Source of the DNA: Streptomyces naganishii JCM 4654
GTDB taxonomy: Bacteria > Actinomycetota > Actinomycetes > Streptomycetales > Streptomycetaceae
Length of the DNA: 64,000 nt
NCBI RefSeq assembly: GCF_014650575.1
Contig: NZ_BMVF01000003.1
Location: 62,001-126,000, forward strand
Direction: 5' to 3'
A model generated the notes under the pieces. It did not search any database. It saw only the letters and a program-made list of their open reading frames with translations, and had not been told where the DNA came from. How positions within the stretch are numbered: position 1 is the first letter of the stretch; every line of letters begins with the position of its first letter. A program made the translations under genes and the position numbers. Positions 50,456-59,200 of the stretch are shown here, piece by piece.

Positions 50456-50769
50456 GTACTGCCTCCCGAGCAAAACCAGTTGTAACGAGCATCTATATGA
50501 CGAGCGTGCGCCACACCCGTGGACCGGTCAACGCGACCTTGGCGCGTCAGGCGCCCGCGCCCGCGCGGATCCGGCCGCACTTTGCTCGCGGGAAACACTC
50601 ACGCGGACCGCGCACCGGCTCGCGCGAGGCCGCACACCGGGGCGGGCGCGGCACGGACGGGCACGGGCGCCGCGTGAACCGGCCAACGGCAAAGCCTTCC
50701 CAATTGACCGGCCCGGCCGACCCAATTGCTCCAAATGCCCGACACGCCGATCGGACCTATGGTGCTGTC
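50456..50769. promoter_or_regulatory. Divergent promoter region of asnB and the baeRF gene
   Basis: About 313 bp. On the minus strand TATAGAT (rc of 50492-50498) is a good asnB -10 box. Two copies of CCCAATTG (50698-50705 and 50721-50728) lie 23 bp apart, about two helical turns, and may bind a regulator. The plus-strand gene has TATGGT immediately before its ATG. No coding region is supported here. Confidence 0.5.
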
Positions 50770-51870
50770 ATGGAGCACGAGCTGAGTCCAGCGACCCTCG
50801 CCGAGCTGCGCCGTCCGCGCGGCTACCCCGCGGTGTCCGTGCTGACGCCCACGCACCGCCGGGAACCCGACAACGCCCAGGACCGCGTCCGGCTGCGCAA
50901 CGTCGTGGCCGAGGCCAAGAAGCAGTTGGAGACCGACCCGGACGTCACGCGTGAGCGGCGCGCCGACGTCGTACGCCAGCTCGACCAGGCCCTGACCGAA
51001 GTGGACCTCACCCACGCCGAGGACGGGCTGCTGATCTTCGCCGCTCCCGGTGAGCACCAGGTGTGGTCGCTGGGCCGCAGCGTGCCGGAACGGGTGGTGC
51101 TCTCCGACACCTTCCTCACCCGCAACCTGGTCTCCGCGCACGCCGCCGAGCGGCCCTTCTGGGTGCTGTCCGTGGCGGCCGACCGCGTGACGCTGTGGAG
51201 CGGCGGTGCCGACCGCGTCACCGAGGACCGTACCGGCGGCTTCCCGCTGACCAGGGACCTCGCGGAGAACTTCGACGCCGAGCGGCAGGAGCGGATCGGC
51301 GACGCGCCGAGCACGTTCCGCGACGAGCGCACCCACCACTTCCTGCGCGAGGCGGACAGCGCGATCGGCGCGGTGCTGCGCCAGGACCCGCGTCCGCTCT
51401 ACGTCACCGGCGAGCAGGGCGCGCTGGCCGTCCTGGACGAGTTCGACGGGGCGGTCCGGCACGCCGTGCACGTCCCGCACGGCGGGCTGGCGCACGGCAC
51501 CCCCGAGGCGGTCTGGCGTGCGATCCGCCCGGTGCGGGAGGAGGAGGCGGCCAGGGAGACGGCCGCGGTGCGGCGGGAGTTGGAGGCGGCGCGCGGGCGG
51601 CGGGCGTACGCGGCCGGTGTCGACGAGGTCTGGCGCAGCGCCCGCGAGGGCCGCGTGGGGCTGCTCGCCGTCGAGGAGAACCGCCGGGTCACCGTGCGCG
51701 ACGACGCCGGCGACCATCTGATCCCGGCCGAGGCGGGCGATCCGAGGGCCCGCGAGGACATCGTGGACGAGATCGTCGAGCAGTGCCTGGAGACCGGGGC
51801 GGAGGTCCGCTTCGTGCCGGACGGGACGCTGAGCGAGGCCGAGGGCATCGCCGGAGTGCTGCGCTTCTGA
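50770..51870 (+). CDS. baeRF (bacterial archaeo-eukaryotic release factor-like) family protein
   Basis: A 366-residue protein of the baeRF / Vms1-like group, bacterial relatives of the eRF1 middle domain that are thought to act at ribosomes or on peptidyl-tRNA. Visible pieces are [20 protein letters not shown], a charged helix ([15 protein letters not shown]), [17 protein letters not shown] and the C-terminal [20 protein letters not shown]. The family's catalytic Gln-loop is not obvious to me. The ATG has no ribosome-binding site and is preceded within 8 nt by TATGGT, so the mRNA may be leaderless. It is divergent from asnB. Confidence 0.85.
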   Translation: MEHELSPATLAELRRPRGYPAVSVLTPTHRREPDNAQDRVRLRNVVAEAKKQLETDPDVTRERRADVVRQLDQALTEVDLTHAEDGLLIFAAPGEHQVWSLGRSVPERVVLSDTFLTRNLVSAHAAERPFWVLSVAADRVTLWSGGADRVTEDRTGGFPLTRDLAENFDAERQERIGDAPSTFRDERTHHFLREADSAIGAVLRQDPRPLYVTGEQGALAVLDEFDGAVRHAVHVPHGGLAHGTPEAVWRAIRPVREEEAARETAAVRRELEAARGRRAYAAGVDEVWRSAREGRVGLLAVEENRRVTVRDDAGDHLIPAEAGDPRAREDIVDEIVEQCLETGAEVRFVPDGTLSEAEGIAGVLRF

Positions 51871-51934
51871 CCCGCGGGCGTGTCTACGCTACGGCGGGAC
51901 GCGTCGGCGAGAGTTGCAGGGAGGGAGTGCGCAC

Positions 51935-52972
51935 GTGGGTGAGTTGCTGGGGGTGGCCGTGCTGGGCGCGGGGCACATGGGGGCCGACCACATACGGCGC
52001 CTGGACCGGGTGGTGAACGGCGCCAGGGTCGTCGCGGTGGCGGACCCGGACCGGGACCGGGCCGAGGAGGCCGTCGGCGGCATCGAGGGCGTCCGCGTGC
52101 ACGACGATCCGCTGGCCGCCCTGGACGCCCCGGGTGTGCGGGCGGTGCTGATCGCCTCGCCCGGTCCCGCGCACGAGGAGGCGCTGCTGGCGGCCTTCGG
52201 CCGCGGGCTTCCGGTGCTGTGCGAGAAGCCGATGGCGCCCGAGTCGGACGGGGCGCTGCGCGTGGTCGAGGCCGAGGCGCGGCTCGGGCGGCGGCTCGCC
52301 CAGATCGGCTTCATGCGCCGCTACGACTCCGGTTACCTGGAGCTCAAGTCCCTGCTGGACGGCGGACGACTGGGACGGCCGCTGATGCTGCACTGCACGC
52401 ACCGCAACGTCTCCTCCCCGCCCGGCTTCACCAGCGCCATGCTGATCAACAGCTCGGTGTCGCACGAGATCGACGCGGCCCGCTGGCTGCTCGGGCAGGA
52501 ACTGACCGCGGTGACGGTGCTGCGCCCGGCCTCCTCCTCGGGCGCCCCGGAGGGGCTGGTGGACCCGCAGTTCGTGCTGTTCGAGACCGAGCGGGGCGCC
52601 CTGGTGGACGTGGAGGTCTTCGTCAACTGCGGCTTCGGCTACCAGGTGCGGTGCGAGGCGGTCGGTGAGGCGGGCAGCGCCCGGATCGGCGAGGAGCACG
52701 GCACGGTCGTCACCGCGGGGGGCGCCGCGTCCGCGCCGGTGCCGCAGGACTACCTGGTGCGCTTCGCCGCCGCCTACGACCGCGAGGTCCAGAGCTGGGT
52801 CGACGCCACCCGCCGGGGCCGGGTCACCGGCCCGAGCGCCTGGGACGGTTACGCCTCCTCGGTCGCCGCCGAGGCCGGCGTGCGGTCGCTGGAGAACGGC
52901 GGCAGAGTCGGGATCACCCTCGCCGAACGCCCGCCGCTGTACGCGGAGGACGGCGGCGACGGCGCCCGCTGA
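51935..52972 (+). CDS. Gfo/Idh/MocA family oxidoreductase
   Basis: A 345-residue NAD(P)-dependent sugar or inositol dehydrogenase. The Rossmann motif is [17 protein letters not shown], the catalytic-lysine motif is [11 protein letters not shown], and the C-terminal domain has [17 protein letters not shown] with the usual Asp and His. It is close to inositol 2-dehydrogenases in shape, but no inositol genes are adjacent, so the substrate is left open. GTG 51935 is chosen because AGGGAGGGAG lies at 51918-51927. It ends before a strong bidirectional terminator. Confidence 0.92.
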   Translation: MGELLGVAVLGAGHMGADHIRRLDRVVNGARVVAVADPDRDRAEEAVGGIEGVRVHDDPLAALDAPGVRAVLIASPGPAHEEALLAAFGRGLPVLCEKPMAPESDGALRVVEAEARLGRRLAQIGFMRRYDSGYLELKSLLDGGRLGRPLMLHCTHRNVSSPPGFTSAMLINSSVSHEIDAARWLLGQELTAVTVLRPASSSGAPEGLVDPQFVLFETERGALVDVEVFVNCGFGYQVRCEAVGEAGSARIGEEHGTVVTAGGAASAPVPQDYLVRFAAAYDREVQSWVDATRRGRVTGPSAWDGYASSVAAEAGVRSLENGGRVGITLAERPPLYAEDGGDGAR

Positions 52973-52983
52973 CCGCTCACGGA

Positions 52984-53016
52984 GCCCTGTTCGGCTCACA
53001 CCGAGCCGAACAGGGC
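52984..53016. terminator. 14-bp perfect bidirectional terminator overlapping a stop codon
   Basis: GCCCTGTTCGGCTC (52984-52997) is the exact reverse complement of GAGCCGAACAGGGC (53003-53016), with a 5-nt loop. The loop start and arm contain the TGA stop (52996-52998, minus strand) of the SsgA-like gene, so the end of that gene codes while also forming the hairpin. Confidence 0.9.
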
Positions 53017-53409
53017 GCTCAGGCCGCGGTCGACGGCGGCGGCGACGTCCTCCTGGCCGGGGGCGACCACGGCGTAGGTGCGCAGCAGGAAGCGGTGCAG
53101 CGCCGGGGTGTCGAAGCGGAGCAGGGCCATGCCGGACGGGGAGTGCAGTTCCAGCACCGTACGGGAGGCGCCGCACGGCCACAGGTGTACGTCCCCGGCG
53201 CCGGCCGGCCGGCGTATGCCCTCCTCGAGCAGGGCCCGGGAGAAGGTCCACGAGACGTCGTCGCCGTCGAGGGAGACCTCGGACGGGAAGTCCACGTGCA
53301 CGGCCAGCGGGTCCGCGCAGGCGTACCGGAGCGTGGCGGGTACGGGACGTTCCCGCTGGTCCGCGGTGATCAGCTGGGCGCGGGCGGGCTGCTCGAGGGT
53401 GATGTCCAT
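52996..53409 (-). CDS. SsgA family sporulation/cell-division regulator (second SALP)
   Basis: A 137-residue SsgA-like protein, near the normal family length. ATLRYACADPLAVHVDFPSE and LLEEGIRRPAGAGDVHLWPC are the family signatures, and FLLRTYAVVAPGQEDVAAAV is the conserved C-terminal segment. It is only distantly similar to the SALP near 1.4 kb and so is a separate paralogue. Its last codons form one arm of the terminator shared with the upstream dehydrogenase. SALPs act at sites of cell-wall synthesis and division, so a role in sporulation is likely but its exact step is unknown. Confidence 0.93.
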   Translation of the reverse strand: MDITLEQPARAQLITADQRERPVPATLRYACADPLAVHVDFPSEVSLDGDDVSWTFSRALLEEGIRRPAGAGDVHLWPCGASRTVLELHSPSGMALLRFDTPALHRFLLRTYAVVAPGQEDVAAAVDRGLSALFGSV

Positions 53410-53743
53410 GGTCGGTCTCCCCAGCGGGTAGGAGGACGGCCGGTTCTGCCGTGTTGTTCTTAGGAGCCCGCAGACGCCGATTGCATTACGCCTGAGCCCC
53501 TACCAATTGGTGTGACCTGCATCACCTTTGGGGGCGGACTCGTACAGGTCGGCCGACACGGGAACAAGCGGCCGTCGAACAACCGATTGAGCGGCGGTGC
53601 ACGCCGGGGAGCCTGTGGCATATGCCGCCCGCACCACCGGATCGTGTGTCGCCGAATCCCTTACGGGGCGTCGCCGGCTGTGCAACAGTCGTAACGGCTC
53701 CCCGCGCCGCCCAGGTCGTACCGTTCCCGCATCGGAGTGCGTC
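53410..53743. promoter_or_regulatory. Divergent intergenic region with an ACCAATTGGT palindrome
   Basis: This 333-bp gap separates the SALP gene and the SpoIIE phosphatase gene. It holds a perfect 10-bp palindrome ACCAATTGGT (53502-53511) about 95 bp before the SALP start and is less GC-rich than its surroundings. Two divergent promoters are expected; no coding region is supported. Confidence 0.5.
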
Positions 53744-55195
53744 ATGTCCCACCTCTCCGCGGACCGTTCACCCGCCCAGCCGCCGGGGCGCGGCTCGGTC
53801 GACGCCCTGATATCGCAGGCGCGCCGGCTCAAGGGCCAGGTGGACGCCGTCCGCCGGGAGGCCGAGGACGGCGCGTCGGACCCGCAGGGCCGGTGGGAGC
53901 GCGCGCTGTGCGATCTGGCGCTGCATCAACTCACCGATCTGGACGAGCACTTGGCGCAGCTGAGGGACGGCCCGCCGCCGATGCCGGCGCCTTCGGACGA
54001 GCCGGCCGCGACCCCCGGCTCCGGCACCGGAGCGCCGACCGGCTCGCTGCTCAGCCGGGTCGGCAGCGCGGAGTGGAACCTCCTGACGGACGAGGCCGGC
54101 TGGTCCGGCGACCTCTACCGGATCCTGGGCCGGGACCCCGCCGAGCCCGCGCTGACCCTGGACGAACTGCCGTCCCTGGTGCTCGAGGCGGACCGGCCAC
54201 GGCTGACGTCGATGGTCACCGACTGCCTGGTCGACGCGCGGCCCGTGGACGGGGAGTTCCGCATCGTCAGGCCCGACGGGGCCGTCCGCACGGTGCACAT
54301 GATGGGCGAGCCCGTGCTCGACGCCGACGGCGGCACCGCCTCGATGTGGGCGGTGCTGCGGGACGTCAGCGAACTGCGGCGCAGCCAGTCGGCGGTGCGC
54401 GAGACCCGTGACTCGCTCCAGCACCACCGGCAGCGCGCCCGGACCGAACACCGGCTCGCGGCCGAGCTGCGGGAGGCCGTGCTGCCGCCGTGGGGCGGCC
54501 CCCTGCGGCTCCCGCCGGGCGGGCGCCTGGAGCTCGACCTCGCCGCCCGCCGCCTCTCCGCCGGCCCCGGCACCCGCATCGGGGGCGACTGGTACGACGC
54601 CCTCGAACTGCCCGACGGCGACACCCTGCTCAGCGTCGGCGGACTCACCGGGCACGGCCCCGGCGTGACGTCGAGCATGGCCATGGTGCTGGGCGCCGTA
54701 CGGGGCATGGCGATGGCGGGAACCGCGCCGGCCCCGCTCCTGTCCTGGCTCGGCCGGCTGCTGGACAGCACCGGCCGGCCCGCCCTCGGGAGCGCCCTGT
54801 GCTGCCGCTACCGGCCGAAGGCCCGCACCCTGGTGTGGGCACGGGCCGGGCACCCCGCCCCCCTGCTGTTCCGCGACGGGACGGGACGGGCGCTCGACGC
54901 GCCGGACGGCGCCCTGCTCGGCGCGGCGTCGGACACCGTCTACGAGCAGGCCGAGGAGACCCTGGAACCGGGCGACGTGCTCCTGCTGCACACCGACGGA
55001 CTGCTGCCGCCGCCGAACACCAGTACGGGGGCCGGGCCGGACACCGGTACGGCCGGGGACACGCTGCTCGGGCTGGCGGCGCGGTTCACCGCGGCCCGCT
55101 CCGCGCGGGACTGCGTGCGCGTGCTGGCCGAGGAGTTCGGCGCGGGGGAACGCGACGACGACGCCTGCGTGCTCGTCGCCCGTCTGACACCGTGA
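53744..55195 (+). CDS. PAS-like / SpoIIE-type protein phosphatase with an altered metal site
   Basis: A 483-residue protein. A helical N-terminus (20-75), a PAS-like sensor (about 105-215: AEWNLLTDEAGWSGDLYRIL) and a PP2C SpoIIE domain (about 240-483) are seen. Metal residues Asp282 (GGDWYD), TDG (LLLHTDGLLPP) and the late DDDACVLVAR are present, but the second Asp of GDVxGHG is replaced: the segment reads VGGLTGHG, with Gly300. Activity may be reduced or use a different metal set. Such proteins dephosphorylate anti-anti-sigma factors. ATG 53744 follows GGAG 6 nt upstream. Confidence 0.9.
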   Translation: MSHLSADRSPAQPPGRGSVDALISQARRLKGQVDAVRREAEDGASDPQGRWERALCDLALHQLTDLDEHLAQLRDGPPPMPAPSDEPAATPGSGTGAPTGSLLSRVGSAEWNLLTDEAGWSGDLYRILGRDPAEPALTLDELPSLVLEADRPRLTSMVTDCLVDARPVDGEFRIVRPDGAVRTVHMMGEPVLDADGGTASMWAVLRDVSELRRSQSAVRETRDSLQHHRQRARTEHRLAAELREAVLPPWGGPLRLPPGGRLELDLAARRLSAGPGTRIGGDWYDALELPDGDTLLSVGGLTGHGPGVTSSMAMVLGAVRGMAMAGTAPAPLLSWLGRLLDSTGRPALGSALCCRYRPKARTLVWARAGHPAPLLFRDGTGRALDAPDGALLGAASDTVYEQAEETLEPGDVLLLHTDGLLPPPNTSTGAGPDTGTAGDTLLGLAARFTAARSARDCVRVLAEEFGAGERDDDACVLVARLTP

Positions 55196-55217
55196 CTACG
55201 CCGGGGCGGCGCCGTGA

Positions 55218-56711
55218 CTACGCAGGGGCGGCGCCGGCGCTTCTGACCTTCATGCCCGGCAGCGCCAGTTGGATCTCCTCCCGCAGTTCGTGGATCTTCG
55301 GGTAGGTGGCGTACTCGGCGGTGAGCCGGTACATCTCGCGCAGCCTGTCCCAGGTGCGGCGGGAGGAGTTGGAACCCATCGCCATGAGGGCCAGCCGCGC
55401 GTAACCGGCCGCCTGTTCGGGGTCGTCCGCGATGAAGCAGGCGGAGGCCATGGACAGGTGGTCGAAGATCTTCGACCGCTCGCGTCCGTCGATCCGCAGC
55501 GCGAGGGCCTTCTGCGCGTAGTGCTGCGCGTGCGCGGCCGCGTCCGGGTCGAACTCCGCCAGCGTGCGGTAGGCGAGGGCCTGCATGCCGTACAGGTCCT
55601 CGTCCTTGAAGGTCTGCATCCAGTCCAGCGGCTCGGCCTCGCCCCGGTCGGAGACGAAGAGGTCCTCCGCCTGCCCCAGGGTGCGGCGCATCGCCTGGCC
55701 CTTGCCCATCGACGCCTGCGCCCAGGCCTCGATGGTGTGGAACATCGCCTTGGTGCGCGGCTGTAGCGCGTCTCCGGAGCCGGACTGGGCGAGCTTCATC
55801 AGGTCCAGCGCCTCGTCGGGCCGGCCCAGGTGCACCATCTGGCGCGCCGCGCGGGACAGCGCCTCGCCGGCCCGGGGCCGGTCGCCGCCCTCGCGCGCGG
55901 CGTGGGCGGCGATGACGAAGTACTTCTGCGCGGTGGGTTCTAGGCCGACGTCGTGGGACATCCAGCCCGCGAGGACGGCCAGGTTGGCGGCGACGCCCCA
56001 CAGGCGCCGCTGGAGGTGGGGCGGATGGCGGTAGGCGAGCATGCCGCCCACCTCGTTGAGCTGGCCGACCACCGCCTTGCGCTGAAGCCCGCCACCGCGG
56101 GCGGCGTCCCAGGCGCGGAACACCTCCACCGAGCGTTCCAGTTCCTCGATCTCCTGCGACCCGACGGGAGCGGCGTCGTAACGGTCCAGCCCGGCGGGGT
56201 CGGCGTGCAGGGGGTGGTCGAGTTCGGGGGCGTCGGCCTTCAGGGTCGGATCGGTGTGCAGCCAGTCGTGCATGGCGGCGCTGAGTGCGCTTCCCGCGGT
56301 GAGCGCGGCACCCGCGCCCACCAAGCCGCGTCGGTTGAGCATGAGGTCCATTCCCGTGAATTCGGTGAGGACCGCGGCGGTCTGCTCGGGCGCCCACGGC
56401 ACTCCGTCGGGATGGTCCACGTTCCCGTCGCCCTGCCGTTTCCCCGTACGCCCGTGCCGTACCAGACCGAGGTCCTCGATGGTCACGACACGGCCGAGAC
56501 GCTCGGTGAACAGGGCCGCCAGCACCCGCGGCACCGGATCGCGCGGGATCTCTCCCATGTCGATCCACCGCCGCACCCGGGAGGTGTCGGTCGCCAGCTG
56601 GGGGTGGCCCATGGCCGCCGCCTGCCGGTTGACCATCCTCGCGAGTTCCCCTTTGGACCAGCCGGCCAGGCCGAACAGGTCCGCGAGACGGGTGTTGGGT
56701 TGTCCTGTCAC
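55218..56711 (-). CDS. nsdA: NsdA, negative regulator of differentiation and antibiotic production
   Basis: A 497-residue cytosolic regulator. The N-terminal DNA-binding-like part reads [20 protein letters not shown], then [14 protein letters not shown] and [20 protein letters not shown], which I recognise as the Streptomyces NsdA start. The rest is tetratricopeptide-like (about 190-470: [20 protein letters not shown] and [20 protein letters not shown]). In S. coelicolor NsdA represses sporulation and antibiotic synthesis. GTG 56711 follows a GGGGG ribosome site. It is convergent with the SpoIIE gene and divergent from a TTA-containing phosphotransferase gene across 236 bp. Confidence 0.92.
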   Translation of the reverse strand: MTGQPNTRLADLFGLAGWSKGELARMVNRQAAAMGHPQLATDTSRVRRWIDMGEIPRDPVPRVLAALFTERLGRVVTIEDLGLVRHGRTGKRQGDGNVDHPDGVPWAPEQTAAVLTEFTGMDLMLNRRGLVGAGAALTAGSALSAAMHDWLHTDPTLKADAPELDHPLHADPAGLDRYDAAPVGSQEIEELERSVEVFRAWDAARGGGLQRKAVVGQLNEVGGMLAYRHPPHLQRRLWGVAANLAVLAGWMSHDVGLEPTAQKYFVIAAHAAREGGDRPRAGEALSRAARQMVHLGRPDEALDLMKLAQSGSGDALQPRTKAMFHTIEAWAQASMGKGQAMRRTLGQAEDLFVSDRGEAEPLDWMQTFKDEDLYGMQALAYRTLAEFDPDAAAHAQHYAQKALALRIDGRERSKIFDHLSMASACFIADDPEQAAGYARLALMAMGSNSSRRTWDRLREMYRLTAEYATYPKIHELREEIQLALPGMKVRSAGAAPA

Positions 56712-56947
56712 GTCAAGCCCCCAGGTACTCGGCTGAGTTGACAGTAGACCCGGTGAATGTTGCCGGGCGACTATTCGCCAGGGTTCGCCAGGGTGCGCCA
56801 GATGGTGTGCCAGTGGGCGCCGGGTGTCAGGTAGGAACGCGCCACCCCGACCCGGTGCCCGAGGGACATTCCCCAGGGTGCTCCCGGGCGTCCGGGCCGG
56901 GCGGGGCGCGCCCAGCAGAAGGCACACGAAGGGATCTGTCTCGCCTC

Positions 56948-58078
56948 ATGTACGCAGCATCGTCCTCCGTGTCCGCCCCGCCCCGGTCGCTGCGCCCCCG
57001 TCCGGGCGCCGGCGGCCCCTACCTCGACCCCGCGCGTCCGGCGGCGCCCGTGCTCGGCGCGGGCCGGCCGCGGCGTCCCGCGGGGCTCGGCACGCAACCG
57101 CTCAGCGGGAGAATCGACTTGTCCGGCCCCCAGGGTGCCCAGCTGCGCACGGCGCTCGCCTCGGTGCACCGGATCTGCCCGGAGTTCGCCCCGGTTCAGG
57201 TACTGCGCCGCAGCGGACGCTCCGTGCTCCTGGTCGGCACGACCGGGCGCAGCACGGCCGTCGCCAAGTGCTTACTGGACCACTCCCCCGCGTGGGCCGA
57301 GCGCTACCGGCACGAGATAGCCGCATACCGCTCGTTCGTCCGGCACCGGCCGCCGGTCCGGGTGCCGCGGCTGATCGCGGCGGACCCGGACAACTGCACG
57401 CTGGTGATCGAGCGCATGCCGGGGCGCGTGGCCGCGCTCCAGCGGCACCCGGTGGAGACCCCGCCGCGGGCGGACATCAGGGCGGCCCTCGGCGCGATCT
57501 GCCGGCTCAACGCCTGGCGGCCGCCGGCGGGCACGTTCGACGCCCCGCTGGACTACGCGGCCCGGATCTCCCGCTACCACGAACTGGGCCTGCTGACCGA
57601 CCGGGACATGGGCGACCTGCAGAAGCTGCTGCACGGCATCGCGCACGCGGCGGGCCGGCAGGGCATGGGCCAGTTCTGTCACGGCGACGCGCTGCTCGCG
57701 AACATCCTGCTCTCACCGGCCGGTCCAGTGCTGGTGGACTGGGAGCACGCGGGCTGGTACCTGCCGGGGTACGACCTGGCGACGCTGTGGTCGGTGCTCG
57801 GGGACGCGCCGCTGGCGCGGCGGCAGATCAGTCAGCTGGCCCAGGCGGCCGGGCCGGGGGCGCGGGACGCGTTCCTGGTGAACCTCATGCTCGTGCTGAC
57901 CCGTGAGATCCGTACGTACGAGACGGCCGTGCAGCGCTCGATGCACGAGGTGGCCCCGGGCCCGGCCCAGCCGGGTACCGCCCCGTCCGGCGAGGAACAG
58001 CGACTGCTGCTGCGCCGCCTGCACGACGACTGCCAACTCGCCCGCCGAGCGGTCCGCGCGGCAGTCGGCACCCGCTGA
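56948..58078 (+). CDS. Aminoglycoside-phosphotransferase-fold kinase with a TTA codon
   Basis: A 376-residue protein with the APH/choline kinase fold. The catalytic loop is [13 protein letters not shown] and the metal-binding segment is [18 protein letters not shown], both intact; the ATP lysine is in [14 protein letters not shown]. Codon 109 is TTA (57272-57274, in that same AKCLL segment), so translation needs the bldA tRNA. The substrate is unknown and need not be an antibiotic. Residues 1-60 are a Pro/Arg-rich low-order extension not typical of the fold. The gene is divergent from nsdA, and both may be developmentally tied. Confidence 0.88.
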   Translation: MYAASSSVSAPPRSLRPRPGAGGPYLDPARPAAPVLGAGRPRRPAGLGTQPLSGRIDLSGPQGAQLRTALASVHRICPEFAPVQVLRRSGRSVLLVGTTGRSTAVAKCLLDHSPAWAERYRHEIAAYRSFVRHRPPVRVPRLIAADPDNCTLVIERMPGRVAALQRHPVETPPRADIRAALGAICRLNAWRPPAGTFDAPLDYAARISRYHELGLLTDRDMGDLQKLLHGIAHAAGRQGMGQFCHGDALLANILLSPAGPVLVDWEHAGWYLPGYDLATLWSVLGDAPLARRQISQLAQAAGPGARDAFLVNLMLVLTREIRTYETAVQRSMHEVAPGPAQPGTAPSGEEQRLLLRRLHDDCQLARRAVRAAVGTR

Positions 58079-58083
58079 CAACC

Positions 58084-58132
58084 GCCGAGGGGCACGGCGA
58101 TCACTCCCACGCACCCCGCCACGCCCCTCGGC
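58084..58132. terminator. Long-loop hairpin after the phosphotransferase gene
   Basis: GCCGAGGGGC (58084-58093) pairs exactly with GCCCCTCGGC (58123-58132) over a 29-nt loop, directly after the stop codon. Loop size makes it less certain than the other terminators here. Confidence 0.5.
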
Positions 58133-59000
58133 CGCCCCCGGCCCACGCCACGTCGCCGCGCCGCCCGCCACCACGGGCGACGCGGCACCGGCACTGCCGC
58201 CCCGGCGACACCTCGACGCCGCGAGAGCCGCCGGCCAAGCCCGGCAGCCCGAGCACGTCAAGTCCCCACGGGGGCAGGCCAGGCGCCCCGCACGCGCGCA
58301 CACCGGCACGGGCAGACCTGGGCAGCGATGCCCCGGCACCCACCACGCCACCCGCCCAGCCGCCTCAGGCGCGGCAGCCCCGCGCGAGCAACGGCCACGC
58401 GCGGGATCGTCGACGGGGGCGACACGGCGCTGGGCGCAGGCAGATCGGGCAGTGCCCCCATGCTCACCGCGCCACCCACCAGGCCGCGTCAGGCCCGGCG
58501 CCGCCCGAGCGAGCAACAGCCACGCGCGGGAGCACGCCTGCACCGCGCCACCCACCGAGCCGCCTCAGGCGCGGCAGCCCCGCGCGGGTGACGCGGTGTC
58601 AGTACTGTCGGCCCCAGGCAACGTCCCGGTGCTCGTAGTGCTGCCCGCCGGACCGCGTCAGGCCCGGCGGTCCCGCGGGCGACAACGCGGCGGGCACACG
58701 CACCGGCGGGTGGCGTCGCGACGCCCCGGCGCGCACGGTGCCATCCGCTGGGCCGTGCGAGCCCCGGCAGCCCAGGGCACGCAACGACCCGGCCGACACC
58801 GCCCGCGGGGCGCTCCCCTGCCTCGCGCCCCGCACGCAGGCAGACCCGGCCGACACCGCCCGCCGGGCGACTCACCCACCCGCACGCGCCCGCGCGCGCC
58901 CCGCGATTCGGCAGCCCCGCGCGCGGGCCGGTCCGGTCGGCGCCCCCGGGCGACCCGCCTCCCCCGTGCTCAGGTGTGTCGCGTGGTCCGGATGGGGTGC
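58133..59000. repeat. Gene-free GC-rich tract with degenerate ~50-65 bp repeats
   Basis: No coding frame is convincing in this stretch of about 870 bp. Related units lie at about 58345-58404, 58469-58530, 58545-58588, 58641-58689 and 58743-58785. The core ccgcctcaggcgcggcagcc (58360 on) recurs identically over 27 bp at 58560, exactly 200 bp away; a variant ccgcgtcaggcccggcg recurs at 58484-58500 and 58653-58669. Frames on both strands are rich in Arg, Pro and Ala with no motif or ribosome site. It may be an RNA, a regulatory region or a decayed gene. Together with the flanks, the gene-free interval is 58079-59200. Confidence 0.7.
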
Positions 59001-59200
59001 TGGTTTCGAGGGGGACATTGGTGTACGCCACTGACGCTCCGCAGGCCTCGGCGTGGCGTGGGGGAAACTCGCCGGGACCCCGCATGACATGGGAAATCGC
59101 CTTTCCGCGCGCATGATTGACGGATCGTCGGCAAGCCGGTACCACTGGTCCACGCCGACCCCGCACGCCCCGCCACGCCCGAGTGCCCCAGGAGGCCGCA

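Noticed and set aside
56948..58078. Antibiotic-resistance aminoglycoside phosphotransferase
   Set aside because: The fold is shared by many metabolic kinases, the N-terminus is atypical and no drug gene is near, so resistance cannot be claimed.
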